Below are positions 1 through 28,400 of a stretch of 64,000 nucleotides of DNA, one piece after another; position 1 is the first letter of the stretch, and each line of letters begins with the position of its first letter. The stretch comes from Alviniconcha marisindica (taxonomy: Eukaryota > Mollusca > Gastropoda > Provannidae). The position numbers and the translations under genes are program-made. The stretch lies in contig JABMCL010001257.1 in NCBI GenBank assembly GCA_018857735.1, positions 140,001 through 204,000 of the forward strand, in the 5' to 3' direction. Under the pieces are notes generated by a model that was not told the origin of the DNA, searched no databases, and saw only the letters and a list, made by a program, of their open reading frames with translations.

Positions 1-216
1 TTCGCATGGACTAGTTGTTAGACGGGTTTTTGACTGAACCTAAACCACAATCCTTGTAAAATAGTCTTAGAGCTCGAATTCCATTTCTCTGTCTCTCTCA
101 GACAGAGAGACTGAGCTTTCTGAGTGATTGCCATTGCAATGACTGGTCATTTGAGACCTATTTTATACACCCATAAAACTCCGCCCAGTCCTTCCGACTG
201 CTTGTGAGAGTGCGAA
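1..216 (+). repeat. Dispersed repeat family R, copy 1
   Basis: The segment beginning at the ACTAGTTGTTAGACGGG-like motif matches, with few changes, sequence at 21,484-21,690, and its first part matches 22,018-22,100. It includes CCTTGTAAAATA and a CTCTCTCAGACAGAGAGA palindrome. The TTGTAAAATAAAGTTTT form seen in other copies looks like a retroelement 3' end with a polyadenylation signal. I cannot classify the family further. Confidence 0.6.
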
Positions 217-221
217 TACTG

Positions 222-344
222 AAAGTCAGCACCGAAAGTTGACCCTGGAGAAGAACATTTTCCCACCGCTCATGTGGGGACTCGAACCCGCGACCTTTCG
301 ATCACGAGTCCGGCGCTCTAATCACTGAGCCATCCCCGCTCCCT
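222..344 (-). mobile_element. tRNA-derived SINE, head fragment
   Basis: On the minus strand this reads a tRNA-like head with an A box around GCTCAGTGATTAGAGCGCC and a B box GGTTCGAGTCC. A short body follows (GTCAACTTTCGGTGCTGAC on the minus strand). It matches the heads of the longer SINEs at 6,715 and 24,757. The remainder of the body is missing. Confidence 0.8.
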
Positions 345-367
345 GTGAGTGGGTCTCAGCGTTTTAG

Positions 368-2535
368 TCTATTGGCCTGTCTGTTGGAGTACGTGAGTAC
401 GTGGTCGAAGTAACTCTATTGGCCTGTCTGTTGGAGTACGTGAGTACGTGGTCGAAGTAACTCTATTGGCCTGTCTGCTGGAGTACGTGAGTACGTGGTC
501 GAAGTAACTCTATTGGCCTGTCTGTTGGAGTACGTGAGTACGTGGTCGAAGTAACTCTATTGGCCTGTCTGTTGGAGTACGTGAGTACGTGGTCGAAGTA
601 ACTCTATTGGCCTGTCTGCTGGAGTACGTGAGTACGTGGTCGAAGTAACTCTATTGGCCTGTCTGTTGGAGTACGTGAGTACGTGGTCGAAGTAACTCTA
701 TTGGCCTGTCTGCTTTGGGGTACGTGAGTACGTGGTCGAAGTAACTCTATTGGCCTGTCTGTTGGAGTACGTGAGTACGTGGTCGAAGTAACTCTATTGG
801 CCTGTCTGCTGGAGTACGTGAGTACGTGGTCGAAGTAACTCTATTGGCCTGTCTGCTGGAGTACGTGAGTACGTGGTCGAAGTAACTCTATTGGCCTGTC
901 TGTTGGAGTACGTGAGTACGTGGTCGAAGTAACTCTATTGGCCTGTCTGTTGGAGTACGTGAGTACGTGGTCGAAGTAACTCTATTGGCCTGTCTGTTGG
1001 AGTACGTGAGTACGTGGTCGAAGTAACTCTATTGGCCTGTCTGCTGGAGTACGTGAGTACGTGGTCGAAGTAACTCTATTGGCCTGTCTGCTGGAGTACG
1101 TGAGTACGTGGTCGAAGTAACTCTATTGGCCTGTCTGCTGGAGTACGTGAGTACGTGGTCGAAGTAACTCTATTGGCCTGTCTGCTGGAGTACGTGAGTA
1201 CGTGGTCGAAGTAACTCTATTGGCCTGTCCGTTGGAGTACGTGAGTACGTGGTCGAAGTAACTCTATTGGCCTGTCTGCTTTGGGGTACGTGAGTACGTG
1301 GTCGAAGTAACTCTATTGGCCTGTCTGCTGGAGTACGTGAGTACGTGGTCGAAGTAACTCTATTGGCCTGTCTGTTGGAGTACGTGAGTACGTGGTCGAA
1401 GTAACTCTATTGGCCTGTCTGCTGGAGTACGTGAGTACGTGGTCGAAGTAACTCTATTGGCCTGTCTGCTGGAGTACGTGAGTACGTGGTCGAAGTAACT
1501 CTATTGGCCTGTCTGTTGGAGTACGTGAGTACGTGGTCGAAGTAACTCTATTGGCCTGTCTGTTGGAGTACGTGAGTACGTGGTCGAAGTAACTCTATTG
1601 GCCTGTCTGTTGGAGTACGTGAGTACGTGGTCGAAGTAACTCTATTGGCCTGTCTGCTGGAGTACGTGAGTACGTGGTCGAAGTAACTCTATTGGCCTGT
1701 CTGCTGGAGTACGTGAGTACGTGGTCGAAGTAACTCTATTGGCCTGTCTGCTGGAGTACGTGAGTACGTGGTCGAAGTAACTCTATTGGCCTGTCTGCTG
1801 GAGTACGTGAGTACGTGGTCGAAGTAACTCTATTGGCCTGTCTGCTGGAGTACGTGAGTACGTGGTCGAAGTAACTCTATTGGCCTGTCTGCTGGAGTAC
1901 GTGAGTACGTGGTCGAAGTAACTCTATTGGCCTGTCTGCTGGAGTACGTGAGTACGTGGTCGAAGTAACTCTATTGGCCTGTCTGCTGGAGTACGTGAGT
2001 ACGTGGTCGAAGTAACTCTATTGGCCTGTCTGTTGGAGTACGTGAGTACGTGGTCGAAGTAACTCTATTGGCCTGTCTGCTGGAGTACGTGAGTACGTGG
2101 TCGAAGTAACTCTATTGGCCTGTCTGCTGGAGTACGTGAGTACGTGGTCGAAGTAACTCTATTGGCCTGTCTGCTGGAGTACGTGAGTACGTGGTCGAAG
2201 TAACTCTATTGGCCTGTCTGCTTTGGGGTACGTGAGTACGTGGTCGAAGTAACTCTATTGGCCTGTCTGCTGGAGTACGTGAGTACGTGGTCGAAGTAAC
2301 TCTATTGGCCTGTCTGTTGGAGTACGTGAGTACGTGGTCGAAGTAACTCTATTGGCCTGTCTGCTGGAGTACGTGAGTACGTGGTCGAAGTAACTCTATT
2401 GGCCTGTCTGCTGGAGTACGTGAGTACGTGGTCGAAGTAACTCTATTGGCCTGTCTGCTGGAGTACGTGAGTACGTGGTCGAAGTAACTCTATTGGCCTG
2501 TCTGCTGGAGTACGTGAGTACGTGGTCGAAGTAAC
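368..2535. repeat. 47-bp minisatellite, about 46 copies
   Basis: The unit runs TCTATTGGCCTGTCTG(T/C)TGGAGTACGTGAGTACGTGGTCGAAGTAAC and repeats with almost no indels. A few units carry a 3-bp longer variant (CTTTGGGGT). Each unit holds two ACGTG cores and one GTGAGT. The array stops 238 bp before the start codon of the lectin gene. Confidence 0.97.
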
Positions 2536-2773
2536 GGAACTCAATCTGGCGGCATTCTTTTTCAAGATGTCGAAAGCGATACGTCAACACACTTTGTTTT
2601 TACACTGCGCGCCTCCTTCTGATGTATAGCGTTTTAGCGCACGAGTTGCAGTCATGACAACATAGCAACATAGCCGACAGCCGCTTTCACATCCAGTCTG
2701 GTTCTGGTACACAAGAGGGGGCCGACACCAACATAGCCGACAGCCGCTTTCACATCCAGAAGCCGAGTCCACA
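2536..2773 (+). promoter_or_regulatory. Probable promoter/5' UTR of the lectin gene
   Basis: This is unique sequence between the 47-bp array and the lectin start codon. It contains a 30-bp direct duplication at 2,667-2,696 and 2,730-2,759 (core GCCGACAGCCGCTTTCAC), 63 bp apart. I see no clear TATA box. The promoter assignment is by position only. Confidence 0.4.
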
Positions 2774-18031
<15,258 letters not shown>

Positions 18032-18070
18032 CGTCTGATGGCAGAACCCAGCCTGTAATGGGTTTCCAGG

Positions 18071-18302
18071 CTGATGGCAGAACCACTCTTAACCCCTTCA
18101 CTGCCCCAGCCTGTAATGGGTTTCCGGGCTGATGGCAGAACCACTCTTAACCCCTTCACTGCCCCAGCCTGTAATGGGTTTCCGGGCTGATGGCAGAACC
18201 ACTCTTAACCCCTTCACTGCCCCAGCCTGTAATGGGTTTCCGGGCTGATGGCAGAACCACTCTTAACCCCTTCACTGCCACAGCCTGTAATGGGTTTCCG
18301 GG
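18071..18302. repeat. 58-bp tandem repeat, 4 copies, in or after the lectin 3' UTR
   Basis: The unit contains CTGATGGCAGAACCACTCTT and CCAGCCTGTAATGGGTTTCC at 58-bp spacing. It starts 40 bp after the stop codon. No polyadenylation signal is obvious nearby. The core AACCCCTTCACTGCC also occurs in reverse near 20,148. Confidence 0.9.
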
Positions 18303-18841
18303 CTGAAAGGTGCGCGGGCGTGCCTGCGAACAGTATACTTTCATTAACGATGTACGAGTGAAGGGGGTAGTCTCGATGTTTAACGAGACCGCTCAGTCTT
18401 TCTTTGTGTGGAGTAGTTCGTGAGCGTCTGCTGCCCCGCAGTGTTGTTGTCACTGCTAAGTGGGTTGTATCGTGTACACAGATTACGTGTATCCAGCCTT
18501 TGTCATGTTGCTCGCTGACATTTCCTGCTTCCTTTTTCTTTTCAGAAAATGTTTGTTGTTTTCTCTCTTCTCTTCCACCATACGTCTTTTTTTCTCTCTT
18601 TTGCTTATTGGCCAATTCGTACCCGCTGTTAGCTTGCCTAATTAGGCCAGCCATAGTTTTGCGTTTCTCTTTTCGTCTGAATTTGTTTACATCCCGATGC
18701 TATGTCATCGGTAGTCCTGATTAGCGGTTTGCTCTATCAGTCTACAGCCATTGTGTTTCTAGATGGAGGCCGGGTTATTGGGGGGCTAGTTATGGTTAGT
18801 TTGGCTTTCCATCTGTTTGTCGTTGGCATAGTTATTTTTGC
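18303..18841. other. Intergenic, no gene seen
   Basis: T-rich unique sequence downstream of the lectin gene. It may include the rest of the 3' UTR. No protein similarity is recognised. Confidence 0.4.
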
Positions 18842-19612
<771 letters not shown>

Positions 19613-20511
19613 AATCAACACAAGCATAACCACCACTATTCTCATGACACTTCTTCGTCACTTGAACTCTCCCAGTCGATGCCAAAATTGATATCTGCAA
19701 CTGGCTCGTACTGGTATGGCCGTATTCCAGTTGCCATTTGCAACTTTTTTCGCAAATTTATCCAGAGTTTTGTGCACTGAAACTGTAGAAGCAACAATGC
19801 CAATGACAGTGGAGTCTTATCGTGACGTCACGATTAGCCTTTGACTTTACGGCTCCAAGTAAACTCTCGGCCAAAACACGCCCGATCACGCGGCTACAGC
19901 GGTTATTTCTCTTGCCCAGTCTGCCGTGACATATTGGTCTTGTTTTGCGATTTATAAGCATTTAAGACACTTGAAAAATATGAAATTATTACTGAGACAC
20001 GGGATATATACCTGTATTTACTGTGTGAAAATATTTAGTCGGTGGAATATACCAAAGACGAGATCTGAAGCTAAAATCGGTCAAAATCAGTGTTTAAGGG
20101 TTTCACATTTCGCACTTTTATTAGTGGTTTTTAAGGGACATCATGGCAGTGAAGGGGTTAAAGGGGTACCGAAACAAGGGGCCATTACCGACCCTACGAC
20201 TGATTACCCCCCCGTTTGACTAGACCCCATGCGCGCGCGCGCGTGTGTGTGTATGTGTGTAATGGCTGACGGTGCCTTTAGATGAAGACGAGATTTTGAT
20301 GTTGATGATGTCCGGCTAACAAATTAGAGACGACGAGCTTTGGTGTTTTTGTTGTTGTTGGTTTGTTTTTTATGGTGTCCAGGACTGCAGCCAAAGCCGA
20401 TGTGAAATAAGTTGAACGTGGAAACGATCTCGGAGTCTTGTTCTTTATTTTGATACGCTGTCATCATGAAATTTAACTGGTACGTGTACCTATGTGAACC
20501 AATAAAGTGGG

Positions 20512-20515
<4 letters not shown>
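19613..20515. other. Intergenic, no gene seen
   Basis: No recognisable coding sequence. There is a (GC)n/(TG)n tract at 20,233-20,260. The stretch GGCAGTGAAGGGGTTAA at about 20,144 is the reverse complement of the 3' core of the 58-bp repeat downstream of the lectin. Confidence 0.4.
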
Positions 20516-20609
<94 letters not shown>

Positions 20610-20659
20610 CCCAATCCTTCCGACTTCTTGTGAGAGTGCCCCCCCCCCCCCCCCCCCCC
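20516..20659. repeat. (TC)n tract and poly-C
   Basis: About 45 TC units, a short family-R sequence (CCAATCCTTCCGACTTCTTG), then a run of about 20 C. Confidence 0.95.
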
Positions 20660-22100
20660 ACCTCCCCGCCCTCCCCTCTCCCTTACTGTTCTTTATAAGA
20701 TAAGCATTGACTGCTTTTTTTCTCAATACTGGTGTTGAATTGATCAGATGTTCTACTGCTTTATTTACTGGTTGTATGCTCATAATGTTTAACTGAGTGA
20801 TGTATGCATGTGTACATCTGGCGCTGTGAACACGCTATGTTTTGTGTGGAAATTCTCATGTATCAAATTTCACTCACTCATTCATGCCTGTATGTATATA
20901 AATGATGCCTGTATTTTTATATTTACTCATCAGTAGCTTCGCAAGTATAACCGAGTGTCTTGTATGTGTTTCGGGCTATGACCCTTTAACCTTTCTTTCT
21001 TGTCCTTTCTCTTTTTTGATTGGGTGGGAGTTTTATGGCCCCAATTATCTAAAGTGTTAAAACTTGTGCGCTGGGCCCGCCGCGTCCTCATAGTTCAGGA
21101 GCTGTGTGAGAGTCAAGGTGGCCATCCTGGGCTGTCCGTCCTAACGAGCCTTCTGGTTTCCGTGGACGTAAAGCCATATTGAGCCATGCTTCAGCATTGG
21201 TCTCAGCTTGTCGCTAATATGTCAACTAACATCTGAGGACATTAAGCAACACTATCTACCTACCTACCTACCGCTGCGTCCTCTTTCCCCCAGTGTCCCT
21301 GCAGTAGCAGGTTGTCAGTAATAGTTCGAGCTGCTGCCTATGCATCTGATTCAGGGGAGAGCCTACACTGTTTCCTGGTTGGTCACAATGGTGCAAATAA
21401 AAGTTATGTTATAGCAACCTCTGACTTGTGGCTCTTCATTCATGCTTCCAACCTGCTTCCCTTACTCCCCACCCCGCTCCCCTACACGAGAACTAGTTAT
21501 TAGACGGGTTTTTGACTGAACCTAAACTACAATCCTTGTAAAATAAAGTTTTAGAGCTCGAGTTCCAGTTCTCTGTCTCTCTCAGACAGAGAGAGAGACT
21601 GAGGTTTTCGAGTGATTGCCATTGCAATGACTGGTCATTTGAGACCTATCTTATACACCCATACAACTCCGCCCAGTCCTTCCGACTGCTTGTGAGAATC
21701 CCTCCCCCCCCCCCCCCCCCTTCTCCCTTAATGTTCTTTATAACATAAGCATTAATTGCTTCTATTTTCTTTTCCAATGCTAGTCATATGAACTGATCAG
21801 CTGTTCTGCTGCTTCATTTGCTCATAATATGCTCATCGTATGCCCATGATATGTAACTGAATGATGTATGGCATGTGTTCATCTGGCGCTGTGAGCACGC
21901 TATGTTTTGTGTGGAAATTCTCAGTGTATAACGTTTCACTCACTCATTCATGCCTATATGTATATAAATAATCAGTGCCTGTAATTTGATATCTATTCAT
22001 CAGTAGCTTAGCAGGGACTAGTTATTAGGTTTTTGACTGAACCTAAACTACAATCCTTGTAAAATAAAGTTTTCGAGTTCGAGTTCGAGTTCTCTCTCTC
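20607..22100 (+). repeat. Dispersed repeat family R, two or more copies in series
   Basis: The sequence at 20,700-20,960 (ATCTGGCGCTGTGAACACGC, then TTTTGTGTGGAAATTCTCA) recurs at 21,735-22,015. The ACTAGTTATTAG to TTGTAAAATAAAGTTTT segment occurs at 21,484-21,560 and 22,018-22,070. Joined in order they suggest an element of about 700 bp with a polyA-signal-like end. Poly-C at 21,702-21,720 sits in the same place as at 20,639. Sequence at 20,975-21,270 ends in (CTAC)n and may be another element. Confidence 0.6.
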
Positions 22101-22109
22101 TCTCTCTCT

Positions 22110-22121
22110 GTGCGCGCGCGC

Positions 22122-22193
<72 letters not shown>

Positions 22194-22326
22194 CACAATA
22201 ACTGCACTTCCTTGTTTCTTCCTACTCAGTGGCACACAGCTGTTTTAGGACCCCCCCCCCACACACACACACACACACACACACTCTCTCTCTCTCTCTT
22301 TCTCTCTTCTTCTTCTTCTCCTCCTC

Positions 22327-22388
<62 letters not shown>

Positions 22389-22676
22389 ACACACACACAC
22401 ACAACACACACACACACACACACCACCACCACCACACATCACACATCATGACTCTCTCTCCCCCCCCCCCCCCCCCCCACCACCACCCGGCACACCATAC
22501 ACTATCAATGACTCTCTCTCTCCCCCCCCCCCCCCCCCCCCCCCTCTCTCTCACACACACGCACACACACACACTGACACGCACTCACACACACAGCGTA
22601 CAGCGCCGCGAGCTCGTAATTTTTTACGGGGCTAGCTCTATATAAAAGTTATTATTATTATTTTTATTATTATTAG

Positions 22677-22747
<71 letters not shown>
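22110..22747. repeat. Cluster of (GC)n, (TG)n, (CA)n, (TC)n, poly-C microsatellites
   Basis: Successive simple repeats run at 22,110-22,190, 22,250-22,440, 22,461-22,480, 22,521-22,544 and 22,677-22,747. At 22,590-22,676 a short LINE-like 3' end remains (GCGAGCTCGTAA hairpin, CTCTATATAAAAG, (ATT)n). Confidence 0.9.
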
Positions 22748-22748
<1 letters not shown>

Positions 22749-23524
22749 CCTGATTTCGAACTGCACTGACATCCAAGAACCAAGCGACTAACTAGTCTTT
22801 GTCGTTATTTTCGGTTTCTTATTGTTCTGCTTTTAGTTGAGGTTTTCTTCTTTCACTGAGTCACTTCTTGTTGGCCGGAGAAGGGGGGAGGGGGAGTGAG
22901 TAAAGATCACAATATTTATGTACTGCATCAGCTTTGTATCATAAATCTCACTGAACATGATATATGCGGTTAACACAAACAGAAACCTACGATTTAGATG
23001 GAGAAGAATAAGAATGAAACCCTCAATATTACGAGTGAATGTCAATCTTACTTGCACGGTTGGGTTTATTTACACGACCAAGTACAACTGTTGGGAGTGA
23101 TCGCCCCTGTCGCCATTTTCAACCACGAACGGTGACATTTCACGAAGAGAGAATTATTGACTTTTTGGTCCATTTTGTGGAAACGAGAAAATGCGCAGAA
23201 ATGTCATCTCACGAGTTCCTGTTTTCGTAAGTAAATTATCGACCCAGAGTGGTTAAATTGTTGGGATACACTATATTGATTTGTTTTTGTAACTGTCATC
23301 ATCACTGGACTGCATTTTTGGCAACACATTTTCTGTTGTTGACTCTCGCTCGTCCCAAGGTTCCGCTTTTTCTGCCGTCAACTGGCCACCTTCGTCATTT
23401 TGATGATTCTGTCACTGGACTTGGGAGAGAAGCAAAATGAGTACTAGGTGAATTTAAACAGCCAAGACTGGGACGCTTCAAGAGGGGCAGTTGCAACCTC
23501 CATTGTTGATTGTTCCAGAACAAT

Positions 23525-23559
<35 letters not shown>

Positions 23560-23699
23560 GGATTTCCAGTCATAGTCTCTGTTTCAGTTCTTCTTCATTC
23601 ACAACATTGTGAATAACTTTGTAGATAGAGGAATATTTCACAGTGCAAGTTTTTTATGACGTTATTAGCTGTATCACCAACATTGTCACTATAACTTTT
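22748..23699. other. Intergenic, possible UBE3B 5' region
   Basis: Mostly unique. CGCCATTTTC at 23,111 resembles a YY1 site, common near housekeeping starts. An optimal GTAAGT follows at about 23,226. A noncoding first exon is possible but unsupported otherwise. A poly-G run lies at 23,526-23,558. Confidence 0.25.
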
Positions 23700-23702
23700 A
23701 AA

Positions 23703-24286
23703 AGTAAGTGGTGCAGAGCAAGAGCACTTGCTCTTGAAAGCCAAAGCTAAGCACGATCGAGTGTGGTCACCAAATGGATGGATGACCGTTACATGCTAGG
23801 CTTTGCTAGGCTGAGATTTCTCTGGAGTCAAATTCTGTGCAAACGCCACAAAAGCCCTTCGGATGAGACTATAAACTGAGGTCCCCCATGTGTACCTACG
23901 CTTGCAAAAAGATCACATACCATCATACACACGTTCAAGTTCCTGTAGTTCATGTCAGAGTTGTGTGGACTATGGAAACAACAAAATAACCCAGCATGCA
24001 CTAAAACTGTAAAAGTGTCAGTCTTCACCGTGTTGAAGTTGGACACTATATGAAAGAAGCATAACCAGACATGTGGGCTGGACAAAAAATGGTTGAAGTT
24101 TTGGGTTTGGCTAATGCTGCTGGACTGTTTATCCAGTGGCCAAGCTTGGGGTTTGACTCCTGGGTGTAACAGGGTCAGGGACTTCTTATGAATATGATAT
24201 TATGTTCAGAGTCAACAGCTGTGCAGACTTACCAGTGCATTTCTCACCTTTGTGTGTACACACACCTGGAGATCACGCACGTTAAA
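23703..24286 (+). mobile_element. 5S-rRNA-derived SINE (SINE3-like)
   Basis: AGCTAAGCACGATCGAGTGT at about 23,744 then GGATGGATGACCG matches the internal promoter of 5S rRNA (A box AAGCTAAGCA, C box GGATGGGAGACCG) with a few changes. The body holds CCTTCGGATGAGACTATAAA and CTGAGGTCCC, a segment common to many invertebrate SINEs, and CACGTTAAAG near the end. The first part of 5S is degenerate, so this is not a 5S gene. Confidence 0.75.
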
Positions 24287-24757
24287 GGTGATGATGATGA
24301 TGATTGCTTTTATATAGCACTATTCTCCGCTCTCAAGCAGACTCACTGCACTCGCATGTGATTCTACATGAGTGACTAGCTTATTTTATAGCGCGTTTTT
24401 TAATATCCACTGAAGTGGTGTACTTACAACGCTGGCATGGCTGATGCCTGATGCCACATATGAATCTGCTGCCATCTCGGCGTGTTCTGTGTACACCATA
24501 CAACCATGCACCATGTCACTTCATGCAAAGCCACATATGTAAGGTGTATGCGTGTTTAGCTGTAATCTGCCACCTGCACTTTTGGCAGGATGACCAGGAT
24601 CTTTTACGTGCTAATGTGGTAACAGACAACGAAATAGGAATCAGCACAGAAAGTTGACCCTGGAGAAGAAAATTCGCCCGCCGCTCCTGCAGGGATTCGA
24701 ACCCGCGACCTTTCAATCACGAGTCCAGCGCTCTAACCACTGAGCTATCCCTGCCCC
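24287..24757 (-). mobile_element. tRNA-derived SINE, near full length, reverse
   Basis: Reverse complement of the family seen at 6,715-7,172. The tail is at 24,287 with (GAT)n. The head ends at 24,757 with B box GGATTCGAACCC and A box TAACCACTGAGCTA in this orientation. It abuts the end of the 5S-derived SINE. Confidence 0.88.
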
Positions 24758-25113
24758 AAAGGTCCCAGATGAGATCATTTAATGTGTAGTAATTAGTACT
24801 GCTACTAGTAGCAGAATAATCAAAATGATGATTGTTGAAATTTCTAATGGAAGAAGAAGAAGAAGCCAGTAGGCTGGACAGTTGAGGGCTTCTGCACCTG
24901 GGGATGGTAGTGCATCAGTTCTTAGTCAAGCTAGTGAGATGATGGATTGTACTGGTACAGTGGTAGTGTGTCAGTTCTTAGTGTGATGATGGATGGTACT
25001 TGGTAGGGCATCAGTACTTACTATGGTAATGTATAGTAGTGCATCAGTACTTAGTGTGATGATGACAGTCAGAAGAGTCTGTCAAGGCATGACCACAGCT
25101 GCTTCTAGGCTGC

Positions 25114-25420
25114 CACCTGAGCAGCTCCAGTCAACCAAAGTCAGAATGTCACAGTCAGTAGTCCACCTGAGCAGCTCCAGTCAACCAAAGTCAGAATGTC
25201 ACAGTCAGTAGTCCACCTGAGCAGCTCCGGTCAACCAAAGTCAGAATGTCACAATCAGTAGTCCACCTCCGCAGCTCCAGTCAACCCAAGTCAGAATGTC
25301 ACAGTCAGTAGTCCACCTGCATAGCTCCAGTCAACCAAAGTCAGAATGTCACAATCAGTAGTCCACCTGAGCAGCTCCAGTTATACAAAGTCAGAATGTC
25401 ACGATCAGTAGTCCACCTGA
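25114..25420. repeat. 50-bp minisatellite, about 6 copies
   Basis: The unit is CACCTGAGCAGCTCCAGTCA then ACCAAAGTCAGAATGTCACA then GTCAGTAGTC. Spacing is 50 bp (25,114 to 25,164). Confidence 0.93.
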
Positions 25421-28400
25421 AAACCCTATAGACTGTAGATTGAAAACACTGATGGATTCTATCTCTAAATAAAACCTTCAAGCTTGCAAGTACACAAGCC
25501 AAATTTCATTAATTTATCTGTAATATTTTTTGAGATATCACCCTTTAAATAGTCACCATTTTAGGCATTTTAGGCATATTTTACAAAATGCCATTTTTGT
25601 ATGGCTCTAGCATAAAAGCTATTGGTCACACATCCACCCAACTTGTTTTACAAAGTGTCTGCACTACATAGACTAAACACAATTTTTTCAGTAGTCATCC
25701 TTACTCAAATATTGGAGATGCAGAGTGCCAAAAATGGAAAAATCACTAATTTTGACATTGTCCGATCACCAATCTTTGACAGTACCATGACAAGGTCAAA
25801 CATAACATGGGAATGGAAAGAGGTACAACCATAATTCTGGTATCAACTGATTCAGCATAAATTAGACAATACAAATTCACAAGTCTAAAGAAGTGCAAGC
25901 TAAATTTTACCTACAGAGGCAAGTTTCCATGAGAAAAAAGGGTGCAAATATCCCGCAAATCTTTGATGGTAATAGCATTAAAGCAAATCAAACTCTGGAA
26001 TGGAAAGAGATACAGCCATGGTTCTGGTATCTGCAAATTCAGCATTAATCAGGGAAGGAAAATGCACAGCATACGGAAATTTAGGCACATTTTAGATATA
26101 TATATAGACTTGTTTGAATGAGGAAATGAAGTTAAAAACTGCAGTCCAAGTGTGGCCTCGTGGTAGATGTTGGGGCCTGTCCTCGCTTTCTAGGACCAAT
26201 TCTCTCCTCAAGATGATGAAACTGATCATCCTCTGAAATCATTAACAAAGAAATATATTTATAAACAAACAGGTAAAAAAGATTTATTTCAACATAAACA
26301 GCACACTAACACTTAATACTCACCAATTAAATACACTTAATACTCACCGATTAAATCATCAAATTCTGAAGTTTAGTTGTAAATAACACTTACTTGACTT
26401 TGTGTGAATCATGCAGTAATAACCTGAGAAATCAATCAATCAGAAAGGTACAAACAAAAGGAAGCAGACAAGAACTAATTTTCAGGTATTTGACTACTGC
26501 TACCAGTCTCAGCTACTGAAACAATCCCAGAAGTAAAACCCCAACTGGAGTCGCTCTAGCCATTATTTGACAATATTTAAAAACAAAAAACTTCCCTACC
26601 TTAGATAAAAGACCTGGATTATTAAGGAAACTAACAAAAATTGGATCCCACTTCAATGACATTTAAAAATTGACATGCTCAAAACTGTATTTAATGTTGC
26701 TCTCTGAGTTATTTTATTTCCCCCACCCCCTCCCACCCCCACATTTGATGTGGCTCTTGAAGTGTGTGTGTGTGTGTGTGTATGTGTGTGTGCGTGTGAT
26801 TATTTCTTTCATTTTGTTTCCTGTTCAGTCTTTCTTATTGACTTAGTTACTTCTGTCTTGTTACCATAGTCTGTCTTGTTAATCATGCTTGTAAAATGTT
26901 AAACAAAAAAACAAAAAACTTACCATTATTACTTCTCTTTTTTTAAATCCCCCCTTGTAATTATTATTATAAAACAAAGATTGAAAGAATCATGTAATTT
27001 TGAGCCAGTGTGCCAGGTCTTCCATGTGCACAAAAGGTGGAAGAGAAAGAAGATGCGGGAAAAAGAAGAAATTAATTCTTCAGAAGCAAATACAATTCCA
27101 AACTCTCAATATACCATTAATTTTGGCTGGTGGCTTGCTTTTATTTTGTTTTGTCTAGATGAGCAGATCTACTGTAAAAAACATATTGGTTCGTGACTGC
27201 ATCGTCTGCTAGCTAAATCAGAGTTATTGTCCCTGACAAGAAAAACAAATATATTTAAAAAAATCATTCACTTGCTAAATTTCCTCTTTTTTTTTTTCAC
27301 TGTTGAGAACATACACCATACATCAGTTTTTTGTCAGTTCGGATTTACGGGGAAAGAAATTATTACTTTTACAGCAGTTTGCATTTCGGAGGAAATAATG
27401 AGGAGATAACTCTAATGTTGTTCAAACTACGACCAGACCACAACGAATTTGCTTCAATTTCATTCAAAGAGATGTAAACAGCGCAAAAATACAGTTATGG
27501 TTGTGTTGGAAACTCAGTTATCGCTAAAATAAAAAACTTACCACGGTTTCTTTCCAATTTCTCCAGGGTGAGCATCTTTTGCGCCGCTCATGTAGTCGCA
27601 GATTCTAGCAATCGCGCAACTCGAGCAGACAACAAAATCTACGGGGTCTGCACTTTCCGTTGCATGGGAACTCTTACAAGAACTCGCTTCCGGATCAAAC
27701 GATACACCATTTTAAAGAGCAAAAATTCGTCTTTCCAGTGATACCAAATTGAATATGGTGCATTCAAACTTTCTTGGTGTAAATTTACGGTAAAAATGAA
27801 CGTATTTTTCAACTCAATTTTTGCTGCAGTCGAAAATGAAGAATTTTTACGAATTTTATAACGGATAAATCTACGGGAATTCCTCTTTCTAAAAATATTA
27901 ACTTCATATTTGTACGTTTTTCTTGTAAAAGTTCCCAACGGATTTCCGAACGCAACCGTTTTCCGACCTCGCTCATCTGACTTTCGACGTCAGAACCATG
28001 CTCGGTTTCCGACTGCTTGGTGTGTTCATTAAAACTTCTTCCAAACTCACAATACATCATTCACGCACAAAATAATGGCATCAACAGGTTGTAAAAAGAT
28101 CGTTTTTTGCCTGACAGTAGTTTTTATTGACAAACTGCACAAAACAAGGCAGATACGACGAGTTGAAAATTAGCAATATTTGCCTCGCGACAGCCATGTT
28201 ACCCAGCGCTAAAGAGAGGCTGGTCCTACCTATATATATATATATATATTCTTTGATAATGGTTGAGGGATATCATCCGCAATCAGATTAAACAAATTAC
28301 ATTAAGTTCTGGAATGAGACTGAAGTCATCATGCATTCCATCACTCAGCAGTATCACACAGTGACAGTGGTCAGATTGAAACCTAGTGGGGCAGGGCTAA

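Noticed and set aside
368..2535. CRISPR array
   Set aside because: Units are contiguous without unique spacers, and the genome is eukaryotic.
23039..23230. 63-codon protein with a phenylalanine-rich end
   Set aside because: No similarity recognised. The more likely signal there is a noncoding exon, itself uncertain.
23740..23810. 5S rRNA gene
   Set aside because: Only the internal promoter part matches. The 5' half is degenerate and the sequence runs into a SINE body.
27809..28060. 83-codon charged minus-strand frame as a head-to-head gene
   Set aside because: No recognisable domain, no splice continuation and no repeat of the pattern elsewhere. Left as unannotated sequence.
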